Shown: positions 42,543-51,468 of the stretch, piece after piece
Layout: each line of letters starts with the position of its first letter
How positions within the stretch are numbered: position 1 is the first letter of the stretch
Assembly: GCF_050753385.1 (NCBI RefSeq)
Contig: NZ_JBLZFZ010000037.1
Coordinates: 1 to 64,000, forward strand
Length of the DNA: 64,000 bases
Direction of reading: 5' to 3'
From: Pantanalinema rosaneae
Lineage (GTDB): Bacteria; Cyanobacteriota; Cyanobacteriia; Leptolyngbyales; Leptolyngbyaceae
Notes under the pieces: generated by a model
What the model was told of the DNA's origin: nothing
Databases searched by the model: none
The model's input: the letters and a program-made list of their open reading frames with translations, nothing else
Translations under genes and position numbers: made by a program

Positions 42543-44729
42543 ATGCAGTCTACCGCTTCGGACTCTGGGCCATCGAGCCGCAAGCCAAGACTTTCGCTCC
42601 TTCGCTCCATTGGACCGCGATTGTTCTTCTCAGTCGTTGGCGGTTCCCTGGTGGGCTTAATCGGCACTTCCTATTTAACCTATTGGGAGCTAGCCAGACA
42701 GTCTGAAGCAGAATTACGCTCTAGCCTGCAAGTGAAAGCCGAGAACTTACAGGGTGACTTCAGTACCTTTGAATACTCTACCCGATTGGTGGCTGATGCC
42801 GTCAAAACGCTCTATAACGCTGGCGAACGGCGGGAACAGGTCTACGTTGATCTGATCCAGCGATCGCTGGCAACCTCCCCCTTAGGAACAGGATTAGGAT
42901 TTGGACAACCCCCTAACCAGCGCTTAATTATTCCGGCGCGGCGCTATGCCTATCCCTATGCCGTGCGGGATCAGGATGGCAAAGTAGTGGCAGAAGGGGG
43001 CGAATCTAAACCGGAAAACTTTGACGAAAGTTACTTCAAAGATCCGATTAAAGCGGGTAAACCAATTTGGCTAGAGCCCGTTCGCTACGAAGAAGATACC
43101 GTCAGCCCACCGCGCATCTTTACCAGTACCAGCTATTCCCTACCCATCTACACCCCAAACAAGCAACTCTTAGGCGTACTGAGCCAAGATCTAGAACTGG
43201 GCTTTCTCAGCAATAAGCTCGATGTGCAGGTGATGCGGGAAGCCGGACATTTTATTCTCGTCAGTGCTGGCGGTAAATTAGTTGCCTATCCCACCGATCC
43301 CCAAAAGGCGCTGGATCTCAACTTGTTTCCAGAACTGAATAACTACTCCGAACTCTGGCAAAAAATTCAGGACGACCTGCAAACAGGCAGCAAAACTGGC
43401 ATCACCCATTGGCGCGATACCAATGGCAAAGCTGAATTTTGGGCATATCAACGCATTCCCAACAATAATTGGGTATTAATGGCAGTGGTGCCAGAGTCAG
43501 TAGTATTAGGACCAGTCGTGCGGTTTACCGCGATCGCGGCTCTGGGGTCAATCTTAGGTGTCTCGATCGTCCTCGGCATCGTTGTGGCATTGTTTGTCAA
43601 ACGCCTGAACCAACGCCTGCAACCGATTATGGATGAGTGTAATCGGCTAGCAGAAACCAATGCTAAGAGCGAAGCCTTGATGAGCCGAGAAGATGAACTG
43701 GGACGGCTGACCATCTCGTTCTATGCCCTATTGGGACAGGTGACGGTGAATGAACGCCGCCTACGCCAGGAGATGGCAAAGTCATCTCAAGCGCTGCAAG
43801 CCTTACAACAAGCACAGGCACAACTGATCCAAACCGAAAAAATGTCGAGTTTAGGACAACTCGTTGCCGGAGTTGCCCATGAAATCAATAATCCAATTAA
43901 CTTTATTTATGGCAACCTACCCCATGCCAGCACCTACACCCAGGATCTGCTGAATTTAATTCGGCTATATGACGAAAAATATCCCAATCCCGATCCCGAA
44001 ATTGCCGAGTACCGGGACGATATTGATCTCGATTTTCTCGTTGCCGATCTGCAAAAAATGCTGCACTCCATGAGCATTGGTGCCGATCGGATTCGGGAAA
44101 TTGTTTTATCGCTCCGCAACTTCTCCCGCCTAGACGAAGCCGAAATGAAGCGGGTAAATATTCATGATGGGATTGATAGCACCCTATTGATTTTGCAAAA
44201 TCGACTGAAGGCAAACCCCGGACATCCCGCGATCGAGATTGTCAAGCAATATGGCACTTTGCCCCTGGTCGAGTGTTATCCCGGACAACTGAATCAGGTG
44301 TTTATGAACATCCTCAGTAACGCGATCGATGCTTTGGACAGCTACAACCAAAAGCGAACAGCCGAAGAAATTGCCGCCACCCCAGCTACGATTACTATCC
44401 AGACCGAAGTGATCACAGGTGAACCGAACGGAACTAGCTCAACCTTGGTATCGCCAACGGCGATCGTGGTGCGGATTCGCGACAACGGTTCTGGCATTCC
44501 CGTCGCCAATCAATCCAAACTATTTGATCCCTTTTTCACCACGAAACCCGTGGGCAAAGGCACTGGGCTAGGGCTATCGATCAGTTACCAAATTGTGGTT
44601 GAGAAACATCACGGTAAGCTGAAATGCACCTCTGAACCGGGACAGGGCGCCGAATTCTGGATCGAGATTCCGGTGAGCCAAAAAGCCTTGCCCGAATCCG
44701 GTGCCAAACCCTCTCAGGATATTGGTTAA
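42543..44729 (+). CDS. Cache-domain sensor histidine kinase
   Basis: The 728-residue sensor has a helix at about 27-50, a periplasmic Cache/PDC-like domain (about 50-325), a second helix (about 330-355), a HAMP-like linker, a coiled coil and a kinase core. The phospho-His lies in LVAGVAHEINNPINFI (about 445), the type used by many cyanobacterial kinases. ATPase motifs are NQVFMNILSNAIDAL (N box), IRDNGSGIP (G1), FFTTKPVGKGTGLGLSI (F/G2). No regulator is adjacent, so it is an orphan kinase. Confidence 0.94.
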   Translation: MQSTASDSGPSSRKPRLSLLRSIGPRLFFSVVGGSLVGLIGTSYLTYWELARQSEAELRSSLQVKAENLQGDFSTFEYSTRLVADAVKTLYNAGERREQVYVDLIQRSLATSPLGTGLGFGQPPNQRLIIPARRYAYPYAVRDQDGKVVAEGGESKPENFDESYFKDPIKAGKPIWLEPVRYEEDTVSPPRIFTSTSYSLPIYTPNKQLLGVLSQDLELGFLSNKLDVQVMREAGHFILVSAGGKLVAYPTDPQKALDLNLFPELNNYSELWQKIQDDLQTGSKTGITHWRDTNGKAEFWAYQRIPNNNWVLMAVVPESVVLGPVVRFTAIAALGSILGVSIVLGIVVALFVKRLNQRLQPIMDECNRLAETNAKSEALMSREDELGRLTISFYALLGQVTVNERRLRQEMAKSSQALQALQQAQAQLIQTEKMSSLGQLVAGVAHEINNPINFIYGNLPHASTYTQDLLNLIRLYDEKYPNPDPEIAEYRDDIDLDFLVADLQKMLHSMSIGADRIREIVLSLRNFSRLDEAEMKRVNIHDGIDSTLLILQNRLKANPGHPAIEIVKQYGTLPLVECYPGQLNQVFMNILSNAIDALDSYNQKRTAEEIAATPATITIQTEVITGEPNGTSSTLVSPTAIVVRIRDNGSGIPVANQSKLFDPFFTTKPVGKGTGLGLSISYQIVVEKHHGKLKCTSEPGQGAEFWIEIPVSQKALPESGAKPSQDIG

Positions 44730-44765
44730 ACCTGATCCAACCGCTACCCCTAATTCGCGATGCTG

Positions 44766-45194
44766 TTAACGAAATGAGATCAGTTCCTTATCGGGACAGC
44801 TATCTCCTTCCCAGCCGTAGGGATGCATTCCACAGACCAGGAGATTGCCGTTATAGGCCTGCCCATGATAGTGGCGGCAACCGACACACACCGCCGGAGT
44901 CTCAGGTAACGGATCAAACAACGGATCGATCGCCCAACTATCGTCTGATTCTCGATCGTCAAACACCGGACTGACCCCTAAAAACTCTTCAAACAGTGGC
45001 TCAAAGAACTCGTTAAATTGTTGTTCGACCTCATTCACGATTGCATCTTTGAGCAAGTCTGCCAGTTCTTCCGATGTCTCTACAACAGCATCCACCGCCT
45101 CTGCCAGATCTTCCATAAACTCCGTAAATAATTGCTCTACCTCACTGGCAATCTGGTAGATGCCCTCCAAGAAAGGATTTGATCCGCTTTCCAT
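44766..45194 (-). CDS. Acidic protein with C-terminal Cys cluster
   Basis: The 142-residue protein begins with a very acidic helical region (about 10-75, rich in E, D, L, V) likely to form a coiled coil. The C-terminus carries CVGCRHYHG and, after 12 residues, CGMHPYGWEGDSCPDKE. The four cysteines and nearby histidines could bind zinc or an Fe-S cluster. No named function is recognised. It converges on the Cache histidine kinase. Confidence 0.78.
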   Translation of the reverse strand: MESGSNPFLEGIYQIASEVEQLFTEFMEDLAEAVDAVVETSEELADLLKDAIVNEVEQQFNEFFEPLFEEFLGVSPVFDDRESDDSWAIDPLFDPLPETPAVCVGCRHYHGQAYNGNLLVCGMHPYGWEGDSCPDKELISFR

Positions 45195-45380
45195 ACGCCG
45201 CCTGCCCGCCTACGAAGGATATCGATCGGGACTCAAGTTTAGGTGTCCCGCAACCCTTGAATACATAGACCTCTCGCAGACACTATCTGGAATCAGCAGA
45301 CTCACGCATACAGGTCGCTTGTTAGGCAAGGGGTCTATTCCTCATTCCTATTCAATCTAATTTAGCCGATCGCCAAGCGC

Positions 45381-45776
45381 CTAATCGTGTTTCAACCGTC
45401 GCAGTTCTTCTTGCAATTCCGCCACCCGTCGCCGCATTTCATCCACATCATCCCTGGGGGGTTCTGCCACTGAGGCAGTAGATGTCACCGTAGTTGATTC
45501 GTCATCATCTAAAATCTCGATTTGCCGTGGCTCCGCTGGGGTAGATGCCGTAGAGGTAGGCTCCGAAACGACGGGTTGCTGGGCTTTATTCACCATATCA
45601 TCCACAAAGCGCCGCGCTTCCTCAGTCGTCATTTCGCCCCGCGCCACCATTTCATCCGCCAGCTTTTGCACCTGCACCCGCAATTCACCCAGCTTCACCC
45701 CAGCTTTTTCTCCAGCGTAGGATGCCATACCAATGCCGAGATAAACCGCTTTTTGTACCAGATCTCCTAATCCCAT
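45381..45776 (-). CDS. Phasin-family protein
   Basis: The 131-residue protein starts MGLGDLVQKAVYLGIGMASYAGEKAG and has an N-terminal amphipathic/coiled-coil phasin-like domain (ELRVQVQKLADEMVARGEMTTEEARRFVDDM). A Ser/Thr/Asp linker and a C-terminal coiled coil (DEMRRRVAELQEELRRL) follow. Phasins coat polyhydroxyalkanoate granules; no PHA synthase is near, so it may act elsewhere. ATG 45776 is chosen over an upstream TTG. Confidence 0.85.
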   Translation of the reverse strand: MGLGDLVQKAVYLGIGMASYAGEKAGVKLGELRVQVQKLADEMVARGEMTTEEARRFVDDMVNKAQQPVVSEPTSTASTPAEPRQIEILDDDESTTVTSTASVAEPPRDDVDEMRRRVAELQEELRRLKHD

Positions 45777-45990
45777 AATGGTCAATCCTCGTTATGCCCT
45801 GGATGTTTCCAGCATACGGAATAAAGCCGATATCCTGCTACTGGCTAAAACGCAGGATTGCCGTACTGAGAAATGGCAAATTACCGCAAGGGTGGAATGA
45901 ATGAGAACAAATACAGCCAAACCTGTAGCGAATCTGGCGTTGACGAACCAGCCTATCGGGCTACCCCGGCTGCCCAGGCTTTAAAACAAA

Positions 45991-46087
45991 GGCGACCCGG
46001 AGTCTACGCCTATCACAAGCATCCCGTATTGCTGCTACCTTCCGGTCCTGACAAGGTTTGGGCGTTGTAATCGCATAGATCCGAGCC
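45991..46087 (-). ncRNA. ffs: Signal recognition particle RNA (4.5S, ffs)
   Basis: The minus strand carries the SRP domain IV core: GTCAGGACCGGAAGGTAGCA, with the GGAAG apical loop and asymmetric internal loop. The 5' end (GGCTCGGATCTATGCG) pairs with the 3' end (GGCGTAGACTCCGGGTCGCC) to close the long hairpin of about 97 nt. A T-rich stretch follows (45983-45990). It lies upstream of and opposite to atpD. Confidence 0.95.
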
Positions 46088-46292
46088 ACATATCAGCATA
46101 ACACGATTGGTCAGGAGTTGTGGAAATTGGCGATCGCAGAAACTTTCTTGCCTCGCTTTAGGAAAAAATAACTTTTGCAAAGGGTCTAGTGATAAGCTGA
46201 TGAATGGCGATTTGAACGTTACGATACGTTTCCAGTCTGCAACTAAGTCCGAAATATTTAGGATAGCTGAAGTCACAGAGTAGGGCGCGAGC

Positions 46293-47741
46293 ATGGTTAC
46301 CACCACAGAAAATATTGGTTACATCACGCAAATTATCGGTCCCGTTGTGGACATCAAGTTCCCTGGCGGGAAGTTGCCAGATATCTACAATGCCTTGACC
46401 ATCAAGGGAACCAACACGGCTGGACAAGAAGTGGATGTCACCTGCGAAGTTCAACAACTGCTTGGCGATGAGCAGGTGCGGGCAGTTTCGATGAGTACCA
46501 CCGACGGTCTGGTTCGTGGGATGGAAGTGAAGGATACGGGAGCCCCGATTAGTGTGCCCGTTGGTGCAGCCACCCTGGGACGGATTTTTAATGTGTTGGG
46601 CGAACCCGTAGATGAACGGGGTCCCGTCAGCGCCAACGACTTTTCTCCGATCCACCGTTCTGCGCCCAAACTGACTGACCTGGAAACCACCCCTTCCGTA
46701 TTTGAAACCGGCATTAAGGTGATTGACCTGCTAACTCCCTATCGTCGGGGTGGCAAGATCGGTTTATTCGGTGGAGCCGGAGTGGGCAAGACCGTGATCA
46801 TGATGGAATTGATCAACAACATCGCCACCAAACACGGTGGGGTATCGGTCTTCGGCGGTGTGGGTGAGCGCACCCGTGAGGGCAATGACCTCTACAACGA
46901 AATGATGGAATCCGGCGTAATTAATAAGGACAATCTGGGCGAGTCCAAGATTGCGCTAGTCTACGGTCAGATGAACGAACCCCCTGGAGCCAGAATGCGG
47001 GTGGGACTGTCGGCACTGACCATGGCGGAATACTTCCGGGATGTCAACAAGCAAGACGTACTACTGTTCATCGATAACATCTTCCGGTTCGTGCAAGCGG
47101 GTTCTGAAGTATCCGCACTCTTGGGACGGATGCCGTCTGCGGTAGGATACCAGCCCACTCTAGGTACGGACGTGGGCGACCTGCAAGAACGGATTACGTC
47201 CACCACCGAAGGTTCCATTACCTCTATCCAAGCAGTCTATGTGCCAGCGGACGACTTGACTGACCCTGCTCCGGCTACCACCTTTGCTCACTTAGACGGA
47301 ACCACCGTGTTGTCTCGGGGTCTAGCCTCTAAAGGGATTTACCCCGCCGTGGATCCCCTCGGTTCTACTTCCACCATGTTGCAACCCGGTGTTGTGGGTA
47401 GCGAACACTATCAAACCGCTCGGGAAGTCCAATCCACTCTGCAACGGTACAAAGAACTGCAAGACATCATCGCCATCCTGGGTCTGGATGAACTGTCTGA
47501 AGACGATCGTCTCACCGTGGCTCGCGCCCGCAAGATTGAGCGCTTCCTATCCCAGCCGTTCTTCGTGGCAGAAGTGTTCACCGGTTCTCCTGGCAAATAC
47601 GTCACCCTGGCCGACACCATTAAGGGCTTCAGAATGATTCTCTCCGGTGATCTGGATGAGTATCCTGAGCAAGCCTTCTACATGGTTGGCAGCATCGACG
47701 AAGCGATCGCGAAAGGCGAAAAGATGAAGGCTGGCAACTAA
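46293..47741 (+). CDS. atpD: ATP synthase F1 subunit beta
   Basis: The 482-residue catalytic subunit of the thylakoid/plasma-membrane ATP synthase (atpB in chloroplast naming). It shows the P-loop GGAGVGKTVIMMELINN, the catalytic Glu in GERTREGNDLYNEM, DNIFRFVQAGSEVSALLGR and the DELSEDD motif (the DELSEED equivalent). Together with the downstream epsilon gene it forms the separate beta-epsilon operon typical of cyanobacteria and chloroplasts. A hairpin lies between the two genes. Confidence 0.99.
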   Translation: MVTTTENIGYITQIIGPVVDIKFPGGKLPDIYNALTIKGTNTAGQEVDVTCEVQQLLGDEQVRAVSMSTTDGLVRGMEVKDTGAPISVPVGAATLGRIFNVLGEPVDERGPVSANDFSPIHRSAPKLTDLETTPSVFETGIKVIDLLTPYRRGGKIGLFGGAGVGKTVIMMELINNIATKHGGVSVFGGVGERTREGNDLYNEMMESGVINKDNLGESKIALVYGQMNEPPGARMRVGLSALTMAEYFRDVNKQDVLLFIDNIFRFVQAGSEVSALLGRMPSAVGYQPTLGTDVGDLQERITSTTEGSITSIQAVYVPADDLTDPAPATTFAHLDGTTVLSRGLASKGIYPAVDPLGSTSTMLQPGVVGSEHYQTAREVQSTLQRYKELQDIIAILGLDELSEDDRLTVARARKIERFLSQPFFVAEVFTGSPGKYVTLADTIKGFRMILSGDLDEYPEQAFYMVGSIDEAIAKGEKMKAGN

Positions 47742-47760
47742 TCAGACGCAAGGAGTTTAG

Positions 47761-47798
47761 CGCTAGGGTCAGGCCGATAACTGTGATTGTCCCTAGCG
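47761..47798. repeat. Inverted repeat between atpD and atpC
   Basis: CGCTAGGG (47761-47768) and CCCTAGCG (47791-47798) form a perfect 8-bp stem with a 22-nt loop in the 107-bp atpD-atpC spacer. No T-run follows, so it is not a classical terminator; it may adjust the ratio of the two subunits by processing or partial attenuation. Confidence 0.65.
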
Positions 47799-47848
47799 TT
47801 CCTTACCAGCCTCTGATCCTACATTCCTAATATTTCTACATAAGACTT

Positions 47849-48259
47849 ATGGCTCTAACCGTTCGTGTGATTGCACCAGACAAAACGGTCTGGGACTCCG
47901 AGGCTGAAGAAGTCATCCTACCCAGTACCACTGGACAACTAGGTGTGCTCAGTGGTCACGCTCCGTTGCTCACGGCATTGGAGATTGGAGTCATGCGAGT
48001 CCGCTCCGACAAAACCTGGACACCGATTGCCTTAATGGGCGGATTTGCAGAAGTGGAAACGAATGAAGTCACCATTCTGGTCAATGCGGCAGAACGTGGC
48101 GACAAGATCGATCGCGAAGAAGCACGTGTTAGCTATCAAGAGGCAGAAGCCCGCTATACCAAAGCCCAGCAAAGTGGCGATCGGCAGGAGCAGATCCAGG
48201 CAACCCAAGCCTACCGTCGAGCCCGGGCACGCTTTCAGGCAGCGGGTGGCATGATCTAA
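47849..48259 (+). CDS. atpC: ATP synthase F1 subunit epsilon
   Basis: The 136-residue rotor-stalk subunit regulates ATP hydrolysis. It has the N-terminal beta-barrel (LTVRVIAPDKTVWDSEAEEVILPSTTGQLGVLSGHAPLLTAL) and a C-terminal two-helix domain (REEARVSYQEAEARYTKAQQ). It follows atpD with a 107-bp spacer and is closed by a terminator. Confidence 0.98.
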   Translation: MALTVRVIAPDKTVWDSEAEEVILPSTTGQLGVLSGHAPLLTALEIGVMRVRSDKTWTPIALMGGFAEVETNEVTILVNAAERGDKIDREEARVSYQEAEARYTKAQQSGDRQEQIQATQAYRRARARFQAAGGMI

Positions 48260-48301
48260 CCACCTTACTTGGTCTGATTCCCAAGCAATTGAATGTTAGA
48301 C

Positions 48302-48332
48302 AGGGCAGCTTAATTAGTCTGCCCTATTTTAT
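48302..48332 (+). terminator. Terminator of the atpD-atpC operon
   Basis: AGGGCAG (48302-48308) pairs with CTGCCCT (48319-48325) around a 10-nt loop, followed by ATTTTATT. It lies 43 bp after the atpC stop, between convergent genes. Confidence 0.85.
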
Positions 48333-49249
48333 TAGAGCCGATAGTGGTAATACACTTCGGTCGCCGCCCGATGTAATAGCGAATGCCGATAGACCAATGC
48401 CGTTAGATCATCGGCATACCCACCCCCAATCACACAGGCGACGGGATAGCTTTGAGCTAAACAGGTCGTCAACACTTGCATCTCGCGCCGAAATAAGCCT
48501 GTATTGGTCAACGCGAGTTTACCCAAGCGATCGCCCACATGGGGGTCAACTCCGGCATCATACAATACTAAATCTGGCTGCACCTGAGTCAATAAATCCG
48601 GTAGGTAGTCTGCCAGGGTTTGCAGATATTCGTCATCCTCCATCCCTACGGGTAACGACACATCTAAATCGCTCTGTTGTTTCGTGCCCGGAAAGTTGAC
48701 CTCACAGTGCATGGAAAAGGTAAACACGGCGGGATCATCTCGGAAGATCAACGCCGTCCCGTCGCCCTGATGCACATCTAAATCAACGATCAGCACTTTT
48801 TGTACCATTCCCAGGTGGCAGAGTAACCGCGCCGCGATCGCCAAATCATTAAAGATACAAAATCCCGATCCATAACTGGGAAAGGCATGATGGGTACCTC
48901 CGGCTGTATTACAGGCGAGTCCACATTGCAATGCCAGTTTTGCCGCCAGAATCGTTCCCCCCACTGCCACACAGGTGCGGTTGACTAAGGCAGGACTCCA
49001 GGGCAACCCAATCCGTCGTTGCGCCTTCGCATCTAATGTGCCTTGATAATAGGCCTGCACATAGTCTGGAGTATGCACCAGTTCGATCCAGTCTTGGGGC
49101 GGTGCTTCGGGCGCATGAAATTGACTCGGTTCAGCCACCCGATCGCGGAGCAACAATTCATACAGTTGACGAAATTTAGGCATGGGAAAGCGATGGCCCT
49201 CCGGCAGGGGAGCCACGTAATCGGGATGATAAATCAACGGTAGTTCCAT
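48332..49249 (-). CDS. Histone deacetylase superfamily protein
   Basis: The 305-residue protein belongs to the arginase/HDAC-fold deacetylases (AcuC/HDAC-like). Motifs are GGTHHAFPSYGSGFCIFNDLAIAA (tandem His), LIVDLDVHQGDGTALIF (zinc Asp and His) and LYDAGVDPHVGDRLG (second zinc Asp). In bacteria such enzymes remove acetyl groups from proteins or polyamines. ATG 49249 (MELPLIYHPDY) matches the usual start. It converges on the atp operon terminator. Confidence 0.93.
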   Translation of the reverse strand: MELPLIYHPDYVAPLPEGHRFPMPKFRQLYELLLRDRVAEPSQFHAPEAPPQDWIELVHTPDYVQAYYQGTLDAKAQRRIGLPWSPALVNRTCVAVGGTILAAKLALQCGLACNTAGGTHHAFPSYGSGFCIFNDLAIAARLLCHLGMVQKVLIVDLDVHQGDGTALIFRDDPAVFTFSMHCEVNFPGTKQQSDLDVSLPVGMEDDEYLQTLADYLPDLLTQVQPDLVLYDAGVDPHVGDRLGKLALTNTGLFRREMQVLTTCLAQSYPVACVIGGGYADDLTALVYRHSLLHRAATEVYYHYRL

Positions 49250-49362
49250 GCAGTTCGACAATCCAGAAATGCCAACAGCCCTCTAGTATCTTCGGGCGAT
49301 CGCTGTCCTTTGACACAAATCTGGCAGTGTTAGAGTTGGGGTAAACAACCAGAGGAGGGTTT

Positions 49363-49872
49363 ATGTCCGCCATGACAACCATTTGGCAATTTGGCAGCAG
49401 TGCTCCTGATAATACCGACAATTTAGCGACAATTCGCCAGTGGTGGGCAGGGTTAAATGGTCAGCGGATTAACTGGCGACAACGTGTGCTTCCCGGAACA
49501 GTCGCCGCCAATACGCTCAACTGGGATCCTCAACGGTTTGATGAAACCTTTGTCGTCACCGATCCAGAATTGCGCGGCATTACCCTGTACTGGAAAAAGC
49601 CCGATTCGATGCAAGAGAAAAGTACTACCCCCGATCGCCTGGAACTGGATCATGTACGGCAACAGCTTTATATCTTCCCGCGATCGCAGAAGGAATTGGT
49701 GATCCGGATTGAACGCCCAGATTTGGTGTATCAAACGGTCATGGTACAGGCTAACCAAAGTGAGTATGCCACCGCTACCCAGACGTTAACGGTACGGGAT
49801 GATTTACAACGGCTGGAGGTCAAGGTGAAATTGAGTCCAGAGTTAGTCCAGCAATTGAAACAGCAGCTTTAG
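49363..49872 (+). CDS. Uncharacterised protein, 169 aa
   Basis: No named family is recognised. The protein is soluble with alternating hydrophilic/hydrophobic strands and helices: IWQFGSSAPDNTDNLATIRQWW, RFDETFVVTDPELRGITLYWKK, LYIFPRSQKELVIRIERPDLVY and LQRLEVKVKLSPELVQQL. No signal peptide or Cys cluster is present. The start follows GGAGGG at good spacing. A GGGGAGAT minisatellite begins directly at its stop codon. Confidence 0.75.
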   Translation: MSAMTTIWQFGSSAPDNTDNLATIRQWWAGLNGQRINWRQRVLPGTVAANTLNWDPQRFDETFVVTDPELRGITLYWKKPDSMQEKSTTPDRLELDHVRQQLYIFPRSQKELVIRIERPDLVYQTVMVQANQSEYATATQTLTVRDDLQRLEVKVKLSPELVQQLKQQL

Positions 49873-49895
49873 GGAGATAGGGAGATGGGGAGATG
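49870..49895. repeat. GGGAGAT minisatellite at the end of an uncharacterised gene
   Basis: TAGGGAGATAGGGAGATGGG and one further AGATG unit start at the stop codon of the 169-residue protein. This is the shortest member of the repeat family here. Confidence 0.8.
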
Positions 49896-50123
49896 TTAGT
49901 TGGAGGGGTGGTTTTCGCCAGTTCCTAAGGGATGGGGATTAAATCAGTTCGAGTTTTGGTGGAAGCAGGTTTTGTCAGCAAACGGATAGGGTCAATCAAT
50001 GGCTTGGATAGAGGTTTTCCAATAGATACTTAAGTATTCTTAAGTCGGTAACAGACTTAAAAAAACTGAAGTAAGCTCTTTTTGCAGTAGTCAAAGGCTG
50101 AACTAGAGCCGAGGGAGCGTGTC

Positions 50124-50885
50124 ATGGAGTTGCCGCCAAAGCTTGGAAGTCCTTCTAGAAGACGGTTGTTACAACTGGGAATAGGAGCGATCGGAGCAGG
50201 TTCACTCACGGGTTGGCTAGGAACAGGGGCATTCGCTAGAACGCCAGACTCCCAAGCCAGTCCATCGTCACCTGATTTAATGGCGGCTGAACCAGGATCT
50301 TCTCACAGTACCCTTACCCCGGATCAAGCCTTGCAAGAATTGATGACTGGCAATCAACGGTTTGCCACGAATAAACGCACCAATCCCCACCAAACCTTAG
50401 TTCGAGTGGAACAGGTTGCATCGGGACAGGCTCCATTTGCGGCTATTCTCGGCTGTGCCGATTCACGGGTCGTTTCGGAGATTGCCTTTGATCAAGGCAT
50501 TGGCGATTTATTTGTGGTGCGAGTTGCCGGAAATATTGCGATCACAGAAGCGATCGCGAGCCTGGAGTATGCCGCCGGTGTTTTGGGCTCGCCTTTAATT
50601 ATGGTTTTAGGTCACCGACGTTGTGGTGCCGTTGATGCTGCCGTTAAAGGGGGTGAATACCCTGGCATGATCGATAGTTTTATCTATGCGATCAATGCGG
50701 CTGTTGAGAGTTCTGCTGGAAAATCCGGCGATCGCCTTGATAATGCCATTCAGGAGAATATCAAGCTTCAGGTTAGACGGATCAAACTGTCTCCCGTAGT
50801 CGCTGATTTAATCAATAAAGGTAAGTTAAAGGTAGTCGGCGGATACTATGACCTGAATACGGGTGTGGTCAGCCTGGTGAGCTAA
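50124..50885 (+). CDS. Exported beta-class carbonic anhydrase
   Basis: The 253-residue protein has a twin-arginine-type signal (SRRRLLQLGIGAIGAGSLTG, residues 11-30), then a beta-carbonic anhydrase domain. Zinc ligands are Cys111, His164 and Cys167, and the Asp113-Arg115 dyad is in CADSR. It interconverts CO2 and bicarbonate in the periplasm or thylakoid lumen, similar in placement to cyanobacterial EcaB. It is a single-gene unit. Confidence 0.94.
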   Translation: MELPPKLGSPSRRRLLQLGIGAIGAGSLTGWLGTGAFARTPDSQASPSSPDLMAAEPGSSHSTLTPDQALQELMTGNQRFATNKRTNPHQTLVRVEQVASGQAPFAAILGCADSRVVSEIAFDQGIGDLFVVRVAGNIAITEAIASLEYAAGVLGSPLIMVLGHRRCGAVDAAVKGGEYPGMIDSFIYAINAAVESSAGKSGDRLDNAIQENIKLQVRRIKLSPVVADLINKGKLKVVGGYYDLNTGVVSLVS

Positions 50886-50905
50886 ATGTCATCAGCGCAG
50901 AGGGC

Positions 50906-51403
50906 TTACTCAATAAATTTCCACCGATCGAAGGTAGCGGCTTGACCACAGCGATCGGTGGTTTCGTCTAAGACATCCCAAACAATCACATTACTAATAC
51001 GAAAGCGCCGTCCAGTGCTGGAAATCCGAATGCCTTCATAGTTACTGATATAGCCTTTGGCTCTAGCTTCAGCTAATAGTTGGGCACGTCCCGCTTCTTT
51101 ACCGGCTTCAATCGTCCGGCGTGAAGGAGTTTGGGTAAATTGCTCCCAAGTCAATTCCCAAAGTTGTAAAGCAGTGTGATTACCATAATTGAAAATGGGA
51201 TCGGCTTCTGTGCCATGCGAAACCAGAACAAACGGAGCGGAGAATAACGCCTCAGCGATCGCAATGGGTGAACTACTTATGTCTAATAAAGGGCGACCTG
51301 TCCAATGCTGAAAGCTGTGTAACAACCGTTGGCTATGCTGGATCACGACTGGATCTTGCCAGGGAAATTGAGTTGAAGAGTCAGGTCGATCGCTTACAGA
51401 CAT
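50906..51403 (-). CDS. MEKHLA-domain protein
   Basis: The 165-residue soluble protein matches the MEKHLA domain, a PAS-like sensor fold found in cyanobacteria and plant HD-ZIP III factors. Recognisable segments are FVLVSHGTEADPIFNYGNHTALQLWELTW, the middle EGIRISSTGRRFRI and WDVLDETTDRCGQAATFDRW. It may sense redox or small ligands. It converges on the carbonic anhydrase gene. Confidence 0.85.
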   Translation of the reverse strand: MSVSDRPDSSTQFPWQDPVVIQHSQRLLHSFQHWTGRPLLDISSSPIAIAEALFSAPFVLVSHGTEADPIFNYGNHTALQLWELTWEQFTQTPSRRTIEAGKEAGRAQLLAEARAKGYISNYEGIRISSTGRRFRISNVIVWDVLDETTDRCGQAATFDRWKFIE

Positions 51404-51468
51404 GAGGAGAACTAGAAGATAACGCTATCATGAGGACATTTAAGATTCTTCATTGAGTATTGTGAACC

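Noticed and set aside
46013..46306. 97-codon minus-strand ORF
   Set aside because: It overlaps the SRP RNA core and the atpD leader and shows no protein-like conservation.
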